Shown one piece after another: positions 46,156 through 57,389 of a stretch of 64,000 nucleotides of DNA (position 1 is its first letter; each line of letters starts with the position of its first letter). The notes beneath the pieces were generated by a model. It was not told the DNA's origin. It did not search any database and saw nothing but the letters and a program-made list of their open reading frames with translations. Source of the DNA: Brachionus manjavacas (taxonomy: Eukaryota; Rotifera; Eurotatoria; Ploima; Brachionidae); assembly GCA_019054805.1 (NCBI GenBank), contig JAHQIY010000003.1:7750001-7814000 (forward strand). Direction: 5' to 3'. Position numbers and translations under genes: made by a program.

Positions 46156-47461
46156 AGCGAAAAAAATTTTTTCTTCGAAAGACCTACTTATTTTTAATCA
46201 AGCTTATTTTTATGTAAAAATATCGGATAGTTTAAGAATTTTAACTTATAGACCTCAGTATCATTTGAAAAAGGTTTTATTTTTTTACATTATATTCGAA
46301 CTCTACTGCGTAAAAAATGATCTCCTTTTTCTAAATATTTTTGATTTCTTATTTTCTTTTTTTGTTTATTAATTTAAAGAAATTTTTGTCATATATTGAA
46401 TAAATGTTTCAAAAATTCAGCTTCTCTCAGTTTAGCTGTGACTCATTTTTTTCATTTAGCAGTTTTGAACTACTTAATTTGAATTGAGCCTGAAGGATTG
46501 AATTCAAAATTTTATTAAAATTGTCACCGAAACTGGACTAACTTGGATCTTACAAATCTATTTTTAGAAGAGTCTTTTGAGCTGTCAAATTAAATGAAAA
46601 TTTTCTAAAAATATAAACCAGATCACATGGATCCCAAATTTTGCTTAATTTATAAAAAAATTGAAGTTAAAATTAATTGAAGTTTGGATATGTTTTAGCA
46701 CATATTTAAACAAGAAGATTTAATGAATTTTAATGAGAATTTTAAAATTGAATTTAAATTTTCACAAATTTTTTTCGCATACTATCAAACATACTATAGC
46801 AAAAAATGCTGATTTGAATGTGAGTGAGTTTGCTAAACACTCATCAAAGTGTCAGTGATTTTCTAAAAATTCCGAATGAATCACTCACACCGAAAAGAAA
46901 ATAATTTTTATATTATTTTTTTTAAGATACAATTTTCTTATTTTTAAATTTTTTTGTTGAAATTCTTTGATTTAAAAATTTATTAAAAAAATATTAATTA
47001 CTGGTCTATAAGAAATTTTTTAAATGAAAAAAAGCAAAGTCTTAAAAATTCCTATAAAATATTGGTTTATCATAATTCACCTAAAAATCTTAAAGTTCAA
47101 TTGATAAGAAATGACTCAAGAAATTTAAGTTATATTTAAGGAATAGTATTAATCTAATCGAACCAATGTCAAAAGCAATTAAAAGAGAAAAAACATTTGG
47201 ATATTTTTATTCGAGATTAATTAATTGCTCAGTAATCAAGGGATCAATTTTAAAATTTTCTACATTTAAGCTTTCAATATTTAATAATATTAACTTAATT
47301 TTTACAGATTTTGTAAAAAAATTTAAAAATTTTAATTTAAACATTAATATGTTTAATTTTTTCAGCTATTTTTTTATACACAATTATTAATTTTATTCTT
47401 TCTATTAAAAAATGTATTAAATTTAAATTTTATTTTGAATAAATCGTATAGAATAAGTGTT
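46156..47461. other. Intergenic DNA
   Basis: 1.3 kb of AT-rich DNA. A short inverted repeat GTGAGTGA / TCACTCAC around 46820-46895 may be a small MITE remnant. No gene recognised. Confidence 0.45.
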
Positions 47462-48730
47462 AATCGGTCTTTCATGGACAGGGTCACTAGCCTGTTGATT
47501 AACCTTGAAACTTAAAAAAGAAAAAAATCAAGAAGAAATAAACTGAAATAAAAATTTAAACTAAAGTAAAAATATAAGTATGATAAGCTAAAATATAATT
47601 TAAAAGAAAATTAAAAAAGACAAATTGAAGGTAATGACAGGTGCCACATGTTTAAGTTTTGAACAGTTCAGGAAAGAGCGAAATAGTAAGGCAGCAATTA
47701 CACAATGGAATCGGGTATTTGATATAACTTGATTCAAAGCCCGCTTTATTTTCATCCACAAGTTTGACAATCAATGACACAGAATGACTCAATCATCCCG
47801 TCATAAAGTTTAGGCTCCATTTTTTTTTTGAAAATATTTTTACCGTGAACTTCAACTTTGTTATATTTCATCAACCATTATAGTGAAGTTTAATTTTGAG
47901 TCCAGTATTTTTGACTCTCAATTTTATTTTACTATATTTTTAATTTTAATTCAATATTTTCTTTATTTATTTATAGAAGGCAATGAAGCAAGACTTTTTT
48001 TTTTGTTTCATCTCTTTTAGGTATATCATTGATAAAAATACTAAGTAATTAAAGACTAATTACTGAGCCTAGAGGAACACCTGCAGTAACATGGTTTTCA
48101 TCTCTTATATGACCATTTATATTTAGTTTAAATTATCTTGAATCGTAAAATGAATTAATCAAATGTATTAGGTAAGGGGGAAGTTTCATATTTATTAGTT
48201 TATAAATAAGATCATCAGGTTTTTTGAAGTTCAAAAGAAAAGAAGAAAAAGTAAACAAATTAAATAACTCTTTTCTAAAATAAAAATTTTAAAATAAGTT
48301 CTATGACTGCAGCATGGTGCAACATTCAAAGTTGAATTAACTGTCAAAGTCTTCAAATGCTGTGCAAAATTAAGAAAAAAAGTTATTTATTTTTTTTACA
48401 TTTTTTTCTGTTTTTGTTATCATTTAGTAATGAATTTCCATTATGCCAAATCCTATCAAACGCTTTGGATATATCAAAATATAGAGAACAATTTTTTTCT
48501 CTCTATTAAATGATTCTAAAATTTATTGTATAAGGAAGAAAATACCATCAGTGGCTCGTTGATTTTTTTCAAAACCTGATTGTTCCTGAATTAGTAATGA
48601 GTTTTGATATAACCTCCAGTAGACTATAAGTTCCAGTAGCTTTCCTAGACAGCTTGTCATACTAATTGGTCGGTAGTTAGCTGGATCTCGTATCAAAAAC
48701 GATTTTTTATCATTTTTCAGATTTTAGAAT
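47462..48730 (-). mobile_element. Jockey-like LINE with degraded reverse transcriptase
   Basis: Minus-strand translation recovers ordered RT blocks across frames: IRDPANYRPISMTSCLGKLL, then EQSGFEKNQRATDGIFFLIQ, FDISKAFDRIWHNG, and AGVPLGSVIS..FINDIPKRD. These are the N-terminal, finger and palm motifs of Jockey-clade RTs. Many frameshifts and internal deletions make it non-functional; the YADD box was not found intact. The 3' part (47640-47800) matches 11340-11500, so it is the same family as the FERM intron 1 copy, and the end TTAATCGGTCTTTCATG recurs at about 18180. Confidence 0.8.
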
Positions 48731-48889
48731 CTAGTGCTGAAAATTTGGCTTTAAATATGAAAGAATCCTTCTATTTCTCATTTTAACCATTTATCTATTC
48801 AATCGATTAATTTTTTATATCTTAAATGCTTTTATTGTTGCTTTAAAAAAATTTCATATTTCCTGGGATTTTAAATAATAATAATAATA

Positions 48890-49430
48890 AATAAAGCTAT
48901 GATGTGCTAGGCACATGAAATGAGGGATTAGCCTCATCATAATAGCTTGTTAAAATTCGTTTTATCAATTTTGTTTTTAAATTCATTAACAGTTTTTGAG
49001 TTTATAATATCTTCATCTAATTGATTCCAAACATTTACAACTCTATTACTGAAAAAATTATATCTTTGTTCACAGTTTTTTACCAATTGCTTCTCCATTA
49101 TAAATTCATGTTGTCTAGGAGCCGGACGATATACACTTTCTTGGTTCTTCTTGAAGACTAAGGGAGTATGCCAGTCAATTTTTTCTAATCCTTTAACAAT
49201 TTTAAACATTTCAATCAAATCTCCTCTTATTCTTCTTGTTTCTAAAGTAGTCAAGTTCAGTGCTGCCAATCTGTCATTGTAGTTGAAATTTTTTAATTCT
49301 GGAACCAGTTTGGTAGTTCTCCTTTGAACTGACTCTAATACTTTTATATCTTTCTTAAGATGAGGACTCCATTCTTGTACTCCATACTCTAGATGAGGCC
49401 TAACAAAAGTTTTATATATATTTTATATTT
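48890..49430 (-). mobile_element. LINE ORF2 C-terminal fragment
   Basis: A 110-codon minus-strand frame (48937-49269) reads LNLTTLETRRIRGDLIEMFK, then RYNFFSNRVVNVWNQLDEDI and FKNKIDKTNFN, the classic end of CR1/Jockey-like ORF2. Sequence to 49430 extends homology (PHLEYGVQEW-like reading). The 3' end at low coordinates carries two short hairpins (ATGTGCTAGGCACAT and ATGAGGGATTAGCCTCAT) and an (AAT)n-type tail. Relatively well preserved but 5'-truncated. Confidence 0.85.
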
Positions 49431-50174
49431 TAAAAGTTTTTTTTTTTAATTTTTAATCAAAGAATTTCAAAATTTTTAATTAAATTACTATTTAAAAATA
49501 GTTTTTTAGCAATAAGAAAATTGTATCTTTTAGAAAATATTATTAAAAAAATTTTTATTTTGAGTGTGAGGGATTCACTCAAAATTTTCCGAAAAAAGTC
49601 AAAAACTCGAAAAAGACTAAATAAAAGTGCAACTTATTAAGAATTTGTCTAATCTCTTTTGATTTACTCATCTTTTGAGGCAAAATTGCATTAGTTAGGA
49701 AACCAGTCCCATAATATCTATTCATATTGAAACAAAGATAGTAAAATTGATATTTATTAATAAATACTCGATTGACTTTATGGAAAAATTATGCAATTTT
49801 TTAAAAAATATCAAAATTTTAACCCTTGGTTTGTTATTCAAAGCATTTTTCAAGCCCTCTCTATTTCAAGACAATTTTTGAGCATCACAAGAAAACATAA
49901 TTAATGGCTCAAGCTTATTTTAAAATTTGAAATTGAAAAAAAATTTGATTGAATATCTAATGCATTTGCATGCACAGGTTTCCAAATGTATTATTGAAAT
50001 TAGCAATTTTTTTGCATATTAATATTAATAAAATAAGAATTTAATAAATTGCATGGTTAAAAAACTTTTAAACATTGAGTTGTGGACACCTTGATTTAGA
50101 TAGACTAAATATCTACAAGCAAAAAATATCTGGTTGTCCGTGTAAAAATAACGTTTTAAAAATTTTTCAAAACT
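49431..50174. other. Intergenic DNA upstream of SZRD1
   Basis: AT-rich; no clear promoter element. Confidence 0.5.
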
Positions 50175-50971
50175 ATGTCTTCATCGACTTCCGGTGTTTT
50201 AGAATCTTCAATCAAAAAATTAAATAGCCGTTCTAGTTCAAATGATGACGAAATTTGCGATGACTGGGAGCAACTGGATCAACAAGTAATTCAAGTAATT
50301 CTGCTCTCTGAGTTTTTCTAATTTTTTTACTTTCCTAAGAAAATTGAAAAAAGTCTCAAGTCCATCAAAATGAACTCAGCTTTTAACAACAAATCAGAAG
50401 AAGAGGATGACAAAAATTTCATAAAGTAAACAATTTTTGTAAAAATTAATTTTTTTCGTTTTATTAAAATTAATTTTTTTACAAAAAAAATTTCAAATTC
50501 TTTAAATTTAATTTAAGCTGTGCTTACTTTTTTTTAAAGCTCGAATAATGCAGATTTGGCACCAATTCCAATCTTGAATAACCCATTTCCCCAAGCAGCT
50601 ATAAAAATATTAAAGAGACCCGCAAGTGATAAGAAATTAAATGAATTGGGAAGCGCACCACAAACAAGGTAATTTGCTCTATTAATAAACAATTATTTAT
50701 TTATAATTTAAAATTTAGCAATACAACTCAATCAATTAAAACTTTCGAACAACGAGAACAAGAATATGCACAAGCAAGGTTAAGAATACTTGGTAGTGCG
50801 CATCCAGAAAATGTTCAATCAACTATTAACACTCAGTCATCTAATACCAAGACAAACACCAACTCATCTAATATATCTAATCAACATCAAATGAATAGAC
50901 AAAATTTAAATTTGATTAGAGATCCTAGTGGGCCTGACGGATCTCGAGGTTTTAAAAATTATTCGAAATAA
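50175..50971 (+). CDS. SZRD1: SUZ-domain protein, SZRD1 homologue
   Basis: Four exons: 50175-50285, 50340-50425, 50540-50668, 50719-50971; 579 nt, 192 aa. Human SZRD1 is about 150 aa. It has the same order of landmarks: acidic N-terminus with DDWEQLDQQ and KIEKSL, an IKILKRP motif, the SUZ core KTFEQREQEYAQARLRILGS, an Asn/Ser/Thr-rich linker, and the C-terminal SUZ-C signature RDPSGPDGSRGFK. The SUZ domain binds RNA in vitro in family members; the cellular role of SZRD1 is poorly defined. A second in-frame donor lies 12 bases after the first exon's (GTAATTCAAGTAATT), allowing a four-residue variant. No other gene overlaps. Confidence 0.93.
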
Positions 50972-51557
50972 ATTATTTAAATTTTTCAACTCTTTATTTT
51001 TTCGATGCCAAAGTCCTTGAATATAAAGTTAAGGACATTTAAATTTATGCAGAGATTCATCAAAGTTGTATTTTTTTAATTGATAGATATATTTTTTATC
51101 TTCTTTAAATTTTCAAGATTTTTGTTTATTTTTTTTTCAAAATTTGATCTATGATTAATAAAAGTATATTTTAATTTAATAAATTATATTTTAATTTAAG
51201 TCTCCGAACAGTATACATGCTGATGGTATTAAATTTTGAAAACCCAATTTAAATCTTAACTGATTTTTGATTTAATAATTTTTGAATTTTATCAATTAAA
51301 ATATTAAGCTTACTTGTTTTGAAATAAAACGACTAAGAATTTTTCAGTTTTTTTGTAAAATCAATTTAATATTTATTAAACTCCTCCCAAAAAACTTTAT
51401 TTATTTCTAAATAAATTAAATTGAAAAAAAAAAGCTGCGGCTTATAAAATTTATTGAGTAAAATAATTTGATTAATAAAAAATTAAATTAGATACTAAAT
51501 GCTAATTTTAAAAGAATGGCATTCATATAAAATTTTTTGTACAAATTTGAGAAATTT
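50972..51557. other. Intergenic DNA between convergent genes
   Basis: 586 bp between the SZRD1 stop and the stop of the repeat-protein gene on the other strand. Probably holds both 3' UTRs (several AATAAA). Nothing else recognised. Confidence 0.5.
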
Positions 51558-52562
51558 CTAATAAACGGACTGCTGAACTGGGGCAGCATAAGAATCTTGT
51601 TGGACTGGAGCAGCTTCAACTGGTACTGGTTCTGGAGCTGGAGCAGCATAAGCATCTTGTTGAACTGGGGCTTTATAAGAATCTTGCTGAACTGGGGCAG
51701 CATAGGAATCTTGTTGGACTGGAGCAGCTTCAACTGGTACTGGTTCTGGAGCTGGAGCAGCATAAGCATCTTGTTGAACTGGGGCTTCATAAGAATCTTG
51801 CTGAACTGGGGCAGCATAAGAATCTTGTTGGACTGGAGCAGCTTCAACTGGTACTGGTTCTGGAGCTGGAGCAGCATAAGCATCTTGTTGAACTGGGGCT
51901 TTATAAGAATCTTGCTGAACTGGGGCAGCATAGGAATCTTGTTGGACTGGAGCAGCTTCAACTGGTACTGGTTCTGGAGCTGGAGCAGCATAAGCATCTT
52001 GTTGAACTGGGGCTTCATAAGAATCTTGCTGAACTGGGGCAGCATAAGAATCTTGTTGGACTGGAGCAGCTTCAACTGGTACTGGTTCTGGAGCTGGAGC
52101 AGCATAAGCATCTTGTTGAACTGGGGCTTCATAAGAATCTTGCTGAACTGGGGCAGCATAAGAATCTTGTTGGACTGGAGCAGCTTCAACTGGTACTGGT
52201 TCTGGAGCTGGAGCAGCATAAGCATCTTGTTGAACTGGGGCTTCATAAGAATCTTGCTGAACTGGGGCAGCATAAGAATCTTGTTGGACTGGAGCAGCTT
52301 CAACTGGTACTGGTTCTGGGGCTGGAGCAGCATAAGAATCTTGCTGAACTGGAGCTTCATAAGAATCTTGCTGAACTGGAGCTTCATAAGAATCTTGCTG
52401 AACTGGAGCTTCATAAGAATCTTGCTGAACTGGAGCAGTCTCTACTGGTACTGGTTCTGGAGCATCATAAGAACCATTTTGGGTATATTCTTGATAAACT
52501 GGTGATGAATTACCTCCGATTATTAAGCCAATGAAAAAAACTGCAAAGATTATTTTATTCAT
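51558..52562 (-). CDS. Secreted Pro/Gln/Tyr/Ala tandem-repeat protein
   Basis: 334 aa from the ATG at 52562; the frame extends 12 codons further but starts with GTG, and the TATA box places the transcript start close to there. A clear signal peptide (MNKIIFAVFFIGLIIGGNSS) is followed by a cysteine-free repeat region. The basic unit is a decapeptide, APVQQDSYEA/AAPVQQDSYA. A 38-residue higher-order unit with PAPEPVPVEA spacer occurs seven times, spaced exactly 114 bp. One position alternates Glu/Lys (DSYEAP, DSYKAP) between units. Low complexity, Tyr/Pro/Gln-rich and secreted suggests a structural, cuticle, lorica, eggshell or adhesive matrix protein, perhaps crosslinked through Tyr or Gln. 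This is inference from composition; no named family was recognised. Confidence 0.85.
   Translation of the reverse strand: MNKIIFAVFFIGLIIGGNSSPVYQEYTQNGSYDAPEPVPVETAPVQQDSYEAPVQQDSYEAPVQQDSYEAPVQQDSYAAPAPEPVPVEAAPVQQDSYAAPVQQDSYEAPVQQDAYAAPAPEPVPVEAAPVQQDSYAAPVQQDSYEAPVQQDAYAAPAPEPVPVEAAPVQQDSYAAPVQQDSYEAPVQQDAYAAPAPEPVPVEAAPVQQDSYAAPVQQDSYKAPVQQDAYAAPAPEPVPVEAAPVQQDSYAAPVQQDSYEAPVQQDAYAAPAPEPVPVEAAPVQQDSYAAPVQQDSYKAPVQQDAYAAPAPEPVPVEAAPVQQDSYAAPVQQSVY
51575..52430. repeat. 114-bp coding minisatellite
   Basis: Seven near-identical 114-bp units (e.g. GCAGCTTCAACTGGTACTGG recurring every 114 bases from about 51610) plus a leader of 30-bp sub-repeats. Being a multiple of three, the array also leaves other frames open on both strands; those are by-products, not genes. 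Confidence 0.95.
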
Positions 52563-52625
52563 TTTTGTTTTAACCAGCTTTTGAATTTTGATTTTCACTA
52601 ATAAAAAAATAAAATTTTTTTCTCA

Positions 52626-52634
52626 CTTTTATAG
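52626..52634 (-). promoter_or_regulatory. TATA box of repeat-protein gene
   Basis: Read on the minus strand, CTATAAAAG lies about 64 bases upstream of the ATG at 52562, predicting transcription start near 52600 and a leader of about 35-40 bases. A strong TATA box fits a highly expressed structural-protein gene. Confidence 0.75.
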
Positions 52635-52993
52635 CATCACTTCTTAGTAAGATTTTTATTTTTTTTGATTATCACGCGTTGAATCGTTTTTTGTTCAGGG
52701 TTTTTTCTTTTTATTGATTTCATCTTATTTGTTAGTTTTTATCAAGACCAAAAATTTTCTTAAAATAGACACTCTCGTGGTAGTTTTAATTTTTTATTAA
52801 TATTTTGAATATTGTATATTTTTATCAAGAGACTTAAGAAAAAATAAAATAATCGAAAAAAACTTTTAGCTAATTTCAAAGAGATTTTCAACACTAAAAT
52901 AAAATAATAAGAATAAAAACGCATTTTGCTTAACTCGTAAGCTAAAATGCTTCAACAAATTTTAAAACATTTTTAATCATTATGCGTCTTTTT
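52635..52993. other. Spacer between repeat-protein gene and MTHFR
   Basis: 360 bp AT-rich; includes the distal promoter of the repeat-protein gene and the MTHFR 3' UTR. Nothing further recognised. Confidence 0.5.
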
Positions 52994-55246
52994 CTAGTTA
53001 CTATTTTTAGCTTTGAGCACTAGCATTTCATTTAGAATCGACCAGATACAATTTTCTTTTTGGAATTCATTATCTACAATATTCACCAAAAGGTATGTGT
53101 TTGATATTTGTTCTAGCAGTTGTCTGGATGTTGAATCTGGTTCGTATAATTTACCCCAATAATCTGTCCAAATGTTGAATGATTCATCCTTGATTAATAT
53201 TAAATTTTTCAATAAATAAATTCAAAATTTTTAAGCTTACTTTCCATGACATAAAGCTAATCGGATCAACTACAGTTGGCTGAACTATTTCCTTTCCAGG
53301 AAAAACTCCCCAAGTGACAGCATTCGGATTCAACAAGGTACAGTTTGTGAGATTTATATCACCCTTGAATAGAAAATCTTATTTTCTTTAAATTAAATTT
53401 ACCCTAAATTTTTCTTACGGATTTATTAATTATGTGGTAAATAACTCTTGGATACTTCTCCAATGCTTCCAATAAAAATGGCAAGAAAGATTTGGAAATA
53501 AAAAACTCTATATAGGCTTTTTGATAGACATAGCCATCTGGCGAGCCCCAACCAATGACTGGATCTGAGCTTGGCGCGCCGTTTACATTTGGCTGTGAGT
53601 TTATAGTCAAAATTCCTTGCCTATTAAAGCGCTCAAGTTCATCTGTCAATAGACTAGTCTCTGAAGCTAAACCTTCTTCACACCATGGAAAACTTGTTAT
53701 CTTTATTTAAATTGTTAATAAAAAAATTCAATAACTATTATTATTTTTTGTACCTTTAAACCGACTTTATTCGGTTTTCCCGAAATAAACGACGCAAACA
53801 CATTCCAAACATCTGTCTCATCATTTAAGCTATGTCCCCACTGAGCCAAACATTCTTTTGTATTTATTTTTGAATAAAATATATGATAGTCCTTCAAATC
53901 TCCAAAGCTAGGGGCAGAAGAGTTACCCCATCTTCCATTGGGAAACTGGTCCCAATCAGATGTTCGACAAACATAGCTTTTTGGCCTGATGCTCCAAAAT
54001 ATTGGTCTGACATCTTCATCCGGTCGTGAGTAAGAACACAATTGTTTTGATTTCCACGGCAAGTGACGTGGTTCTGCCTCCTTGTTCCACAGATCCAATC
54101 TTCTCAAAATTTCTGTGACTGCAACATCTCTATTCAAAGTGTAAAAGTGGACACCAAGAACTCCTGCTTGCATCAATTCTTTGCACAAATTTACTGCTTG
54201 CTCAATTCCATAAATCCTAATAGCCTCATCATTGTCTTTGATTTTTTCCATTGCGCTAACTATATTTTGAGGAACCTCTAGTTTTGAAAGTTTACAAATG
54301 TGACGTAAACTGTCATAGCTTTGGATGGGCAGAATGCCTGGTATTATTGGACAATTAATGCCTATGCGGCGACAATCGTCAACATAAGTAAGAAATTTTT
54401 CTGTTTTAAAAAATAATTGAGTAATGATAAAATCAGCTCCAGCATCAACTTTTTCTTTCAAATGAATCAAATCTTCTTCATAATTGTTGGAGTCCGGATG
54501 TCCATGCGGGTATCCAGCCACACAAATCACAAAATAATCACCATAATTTTCCCTAATAAATTTGACCAAATCTGTGGCATAATTGAATCCATTTTCTTGA
54601 TATCGCCACTCGGTTCCCACAGCCGGGTCTTAAAAATATTACTTTATGAAAAAATTGAAAAAAAAATTCTTTATTCAAGTCCAACCTCCTCTCAGAGCCA
54701 AGAGATTTCTAATTCCAATGTTTTTTGCCTTGTCCAAATATTGCTTCATTGATTCTTTGGTTTGACCATAACAAGTAATATGAAGCATTGTCTCCAGCAA
54801 ACAATAATTAAGCATTACATTGGAGATTTTCATGCTACTGGTGGGTTTGTCGCTTGCTGGATCTCCAGCCGGGTGCCAAGTTATGTCACAAAACAAGGGT
54901 TTTCCTGTGCCCAAAAACTCAAGTCTAAATTTATTCATGGATTAATGTTAAATTAAAAATGATGTTTTTTTTTTTACTTTGAAATTAAATTGGAAGCACC
55001 GTTCACAGTTTTTGGCGGGAAAAATTCAAGTGAAAACCATGTTTCTTTATTTTCAATTTTTTTCTTAATTTTGTCAATCAGGCTTTCGTGAGTGGTGGTC
55101 GATGGACTGACCGGATTTGAAAGACCATTCTGAAAGCTGACATTTCGCGGCAATGAACTAGATGGCAGAGGAAAATTTGGATCTAGCATTAATTTGGATT
55201 GAAAATTTTCAATTATTGGACTTATTGCGGTGTCTATTTGGCTCAT
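52994..55246 (-). CDS. MTHFR: Methylenetetrahydrofolate reductase
   Basis: Six exons on the minus strand: 55246-54978, 54924-54686, 54628-53754, 53700-53419, 53363-53241, 53188-52994; 1983 nt, 660 aa (human about 656). MTHFR reduces 5,10-methylene-THF to 5-methyl-THF with FAD and NADPH, supplying methyl groups for methionine. A Ser/Thr-rich N-terminus ([14 protein letters not shown]) resembles the phosphoregulatory tail of animal enzymes. Catalytic TIM barrel: [72 protein letters not shown]. Linker/regulatory S-adenosylmethionine domain: [68 protein letters not shown]. Introns are about 50 nt and every phase closes. It appears complete and functional. 466 bp separate its ATG from the divergent gene at 55712. 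Confidence 0.97.
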
Positions 55247-55711
55247 TGTAAAAATTTTGTTTTAAAGCGCGGATTTATCTAGAAACGCTTAAAAAATTAA
55301 CTAAATAAAGTATTTAATTTTCCAAGTGGTTAATATAATAGAGTCAACTTAAAATAATCCTAGAAATTAAAATTAGACTATGTTAAAAAAGCTTGGTAAG
55401 ATTGTGAAAATTCACGTAATCAGCAAAACATAATTAGCAAGTAAGAAAAAGAAGAGCGGCCCTGAGTTACCTAGTTGCATATGCTTATTCTCTAAAACGC
55501 AAGCGTCAATTTTCTCACATAATGCTTATGGCAAAAAATCTTAAAAATTTTGAAAATCCAAAGTTGAGACCAAAAAACCAGCTAAATTTGCAACTTCTTT
55601 ATTGCGTTAATTTATACTAATTTTTTTGTTAAACCAATTTGAATTTTATTCTCAAAAAATTTAATCAGTCCATTTTGAATTTTTCTCGGTTAAAATTTAG
55701 CAAAACAAGAA
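55247..55711. promoter_or_regulatory. Bidirectional intergenic region, MTHFR / coiled-coil gene
   Basis: 465 bp between divergent start codons, likely holding both promoters. No TATA box on either side; no other motif recognised. Confidence 0.45.
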
Positions 55712-57389
55712 ATGGATAAAGAAAACAAAAAGGTAAATAAAAAATCATTAGTTATATTCATGATCGACTGCATTTTGAATACCTGAAAAATGTAACCTAT
55801 TTTTCCTCCTTAAGTTCAAATTTGCAAACGTGAGCAATGTAAGAATTTTGACACCTAGTGTCGATGTTGACTGTGTCTTTAACTCAACTGTCAATAATGC
55901 TGGCGGTATTTTGCCAAACGATGCTGATCTATCCTGCATTTCGTCAATTGGATCATTAACTCGTAAGAAATGAAAATTTTTCCTAAAATTTTCAAGTAAA
56001 AATCGCTTGCAAACTCTTAGATTTTATTTAAAAAATACGAGGAAATTTTGCCTTTGAGAAAATTCAAATTCTCGAGATAAAATTTTTAAACATTTGGTAA
56101 ATGGATTACTGGTACTTATCGAGTCAGCAAAAAGACCACAAGATTTTTGCATAGACGCTATTAATTTGCTTATTAGGTTTTTTGATAAAATATTGAGGAT
56201 ATAGATTTTTGTTACAAAATAGTCCGACTCATTTTTTCACTGACAGTATTAGTTTTAAAATTTTTTGGACAGTTTGTAAGGAAATAATCAAAGTGCTGCT
56301 TTTTTTCATAAAATATTTATCAAACTTACTTTTTAAAAAACCAGATGAAATTTTTCCCTTGATTATTTCAAAATGAGAAAACATTTTCAAAGTATTTTTA
56401 AGAATAAATATTTGTTTTATAATTTTTCTAAAATACCAAATCTGAAATAAATCATTGAATTGTGAATATTGTATTTTACAATCAAACAATCTTTAAGAAA
56501 TAAATTATAAAAAAAATGTGAAAATTTAATAAGACTTTTTCTATTTAAAAATAAAAAAAAAGCTTATGCAAACTTTCGAAATATTAACAGTGAGGTTCTG
56601 ATGACTGCTACTAGTTACAAAGCAGCAGATTCCAATGAGATAATAACGAGTGCTAACGAAATTCAGGTAGTTAATTTTTAAGATATCACAATTTAAAAAT
56701 AAGGTTCTAAAAAAATTAATTATTAGGCAAAGCAAACTGAGTATGATTGTTTGTATATGCTATTGTTAGTGACAAAAATAATGAAAGAAAATATAAAAAA
56801 AAGCTTTCGGGAAGAAGAGGAAAATGCGATGGTACATTTTTAAAAATCTAAATAATTTAAATTTTTTTTGTTTGTTTATTAGAAAGAAATGTTCGAAATC
56901 TATAAAGCAAATGAAACACTTAAAAAAAATTGTTCTGAGCTTGAGCTTGAAGAAAAATTTGTTAATAATCTTCTGGAGATGGTTCAGTTTATGGATAATT
57001 TTGTATGATTGATAATAGATTCAAAATCCTTCTGAATAAAAAGTCTTTCTTTTGTAAAGAACGAATGGATTGTTAAGAATAGACAAAACTTGAACGATTT
57101 TGAAGATGGCTACTGCAAATTGGCTGAAAAATGTTCGAAAGCAAAAGACTACTTAGATTTGGTCAATATCAACATTCAAAATTTTGTCACATTTGAAAGT
57201 ATCTTTAGTCATTTAAAAAAAAATACTAATTCCTAATATTTGCTTTACTTAAAAGAAACTTTAAGTGAGGAATTGAAAAAAACATGTGATATTGTAGACC
57301 TGATTATCAGAGCTCATCCAGACAAAAAAATTTCTGCTCCTGAATTAAAAAACGACAATAAAATCGATTATAGACTTTTGGAAGAGTAA
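55712..57389 (+). CDS. Coiled-coil protein of unknown family
   Basis: Seven exons with consistent phases: 55712-55732, 55815-55962, 56563-56666, 56727-56831, 56883-57002, 57060-57198, 57256-57389; 771 nt, 256 aa. The first ~85 residues are polar and probably disordered (MDKENKK, VRILTPSVDVDCVFN). The rest is charged and helical with heptad-like hydrophobics (LYMLLLVTKIMKENIKKSFR, LKKNCSELELEEKFVNNLLE, LAEKCSKAKDYLDLVNINIQ), ending in DYRLLEE. Size and disordered-N-terminus/coiled-coil layout are like small microtubule or kinetochore subunits such as HAUS8, but I cannot support that by motif, so no function is assigned. All donors and acceptors are canonical, which is strong evidence that the gene is real. 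Confidence 0.75.

Noticed and set aside
51575-52430. CRISPR-like regular repeats
   Set aside because: Repeats are contiguous in-frame coding minisatellites without unique spacers, in an animal genome.
51488-52505. Long open frames on both strands overlapping the repeat-protein gene (308 and 322 codons)
   Set aside because: They arise because the 114-bp repeat is a multiple of three, so every frame lacking a stop in one unit stays open. Only the minus-strand frame with signal peptide and TATA box is credible.
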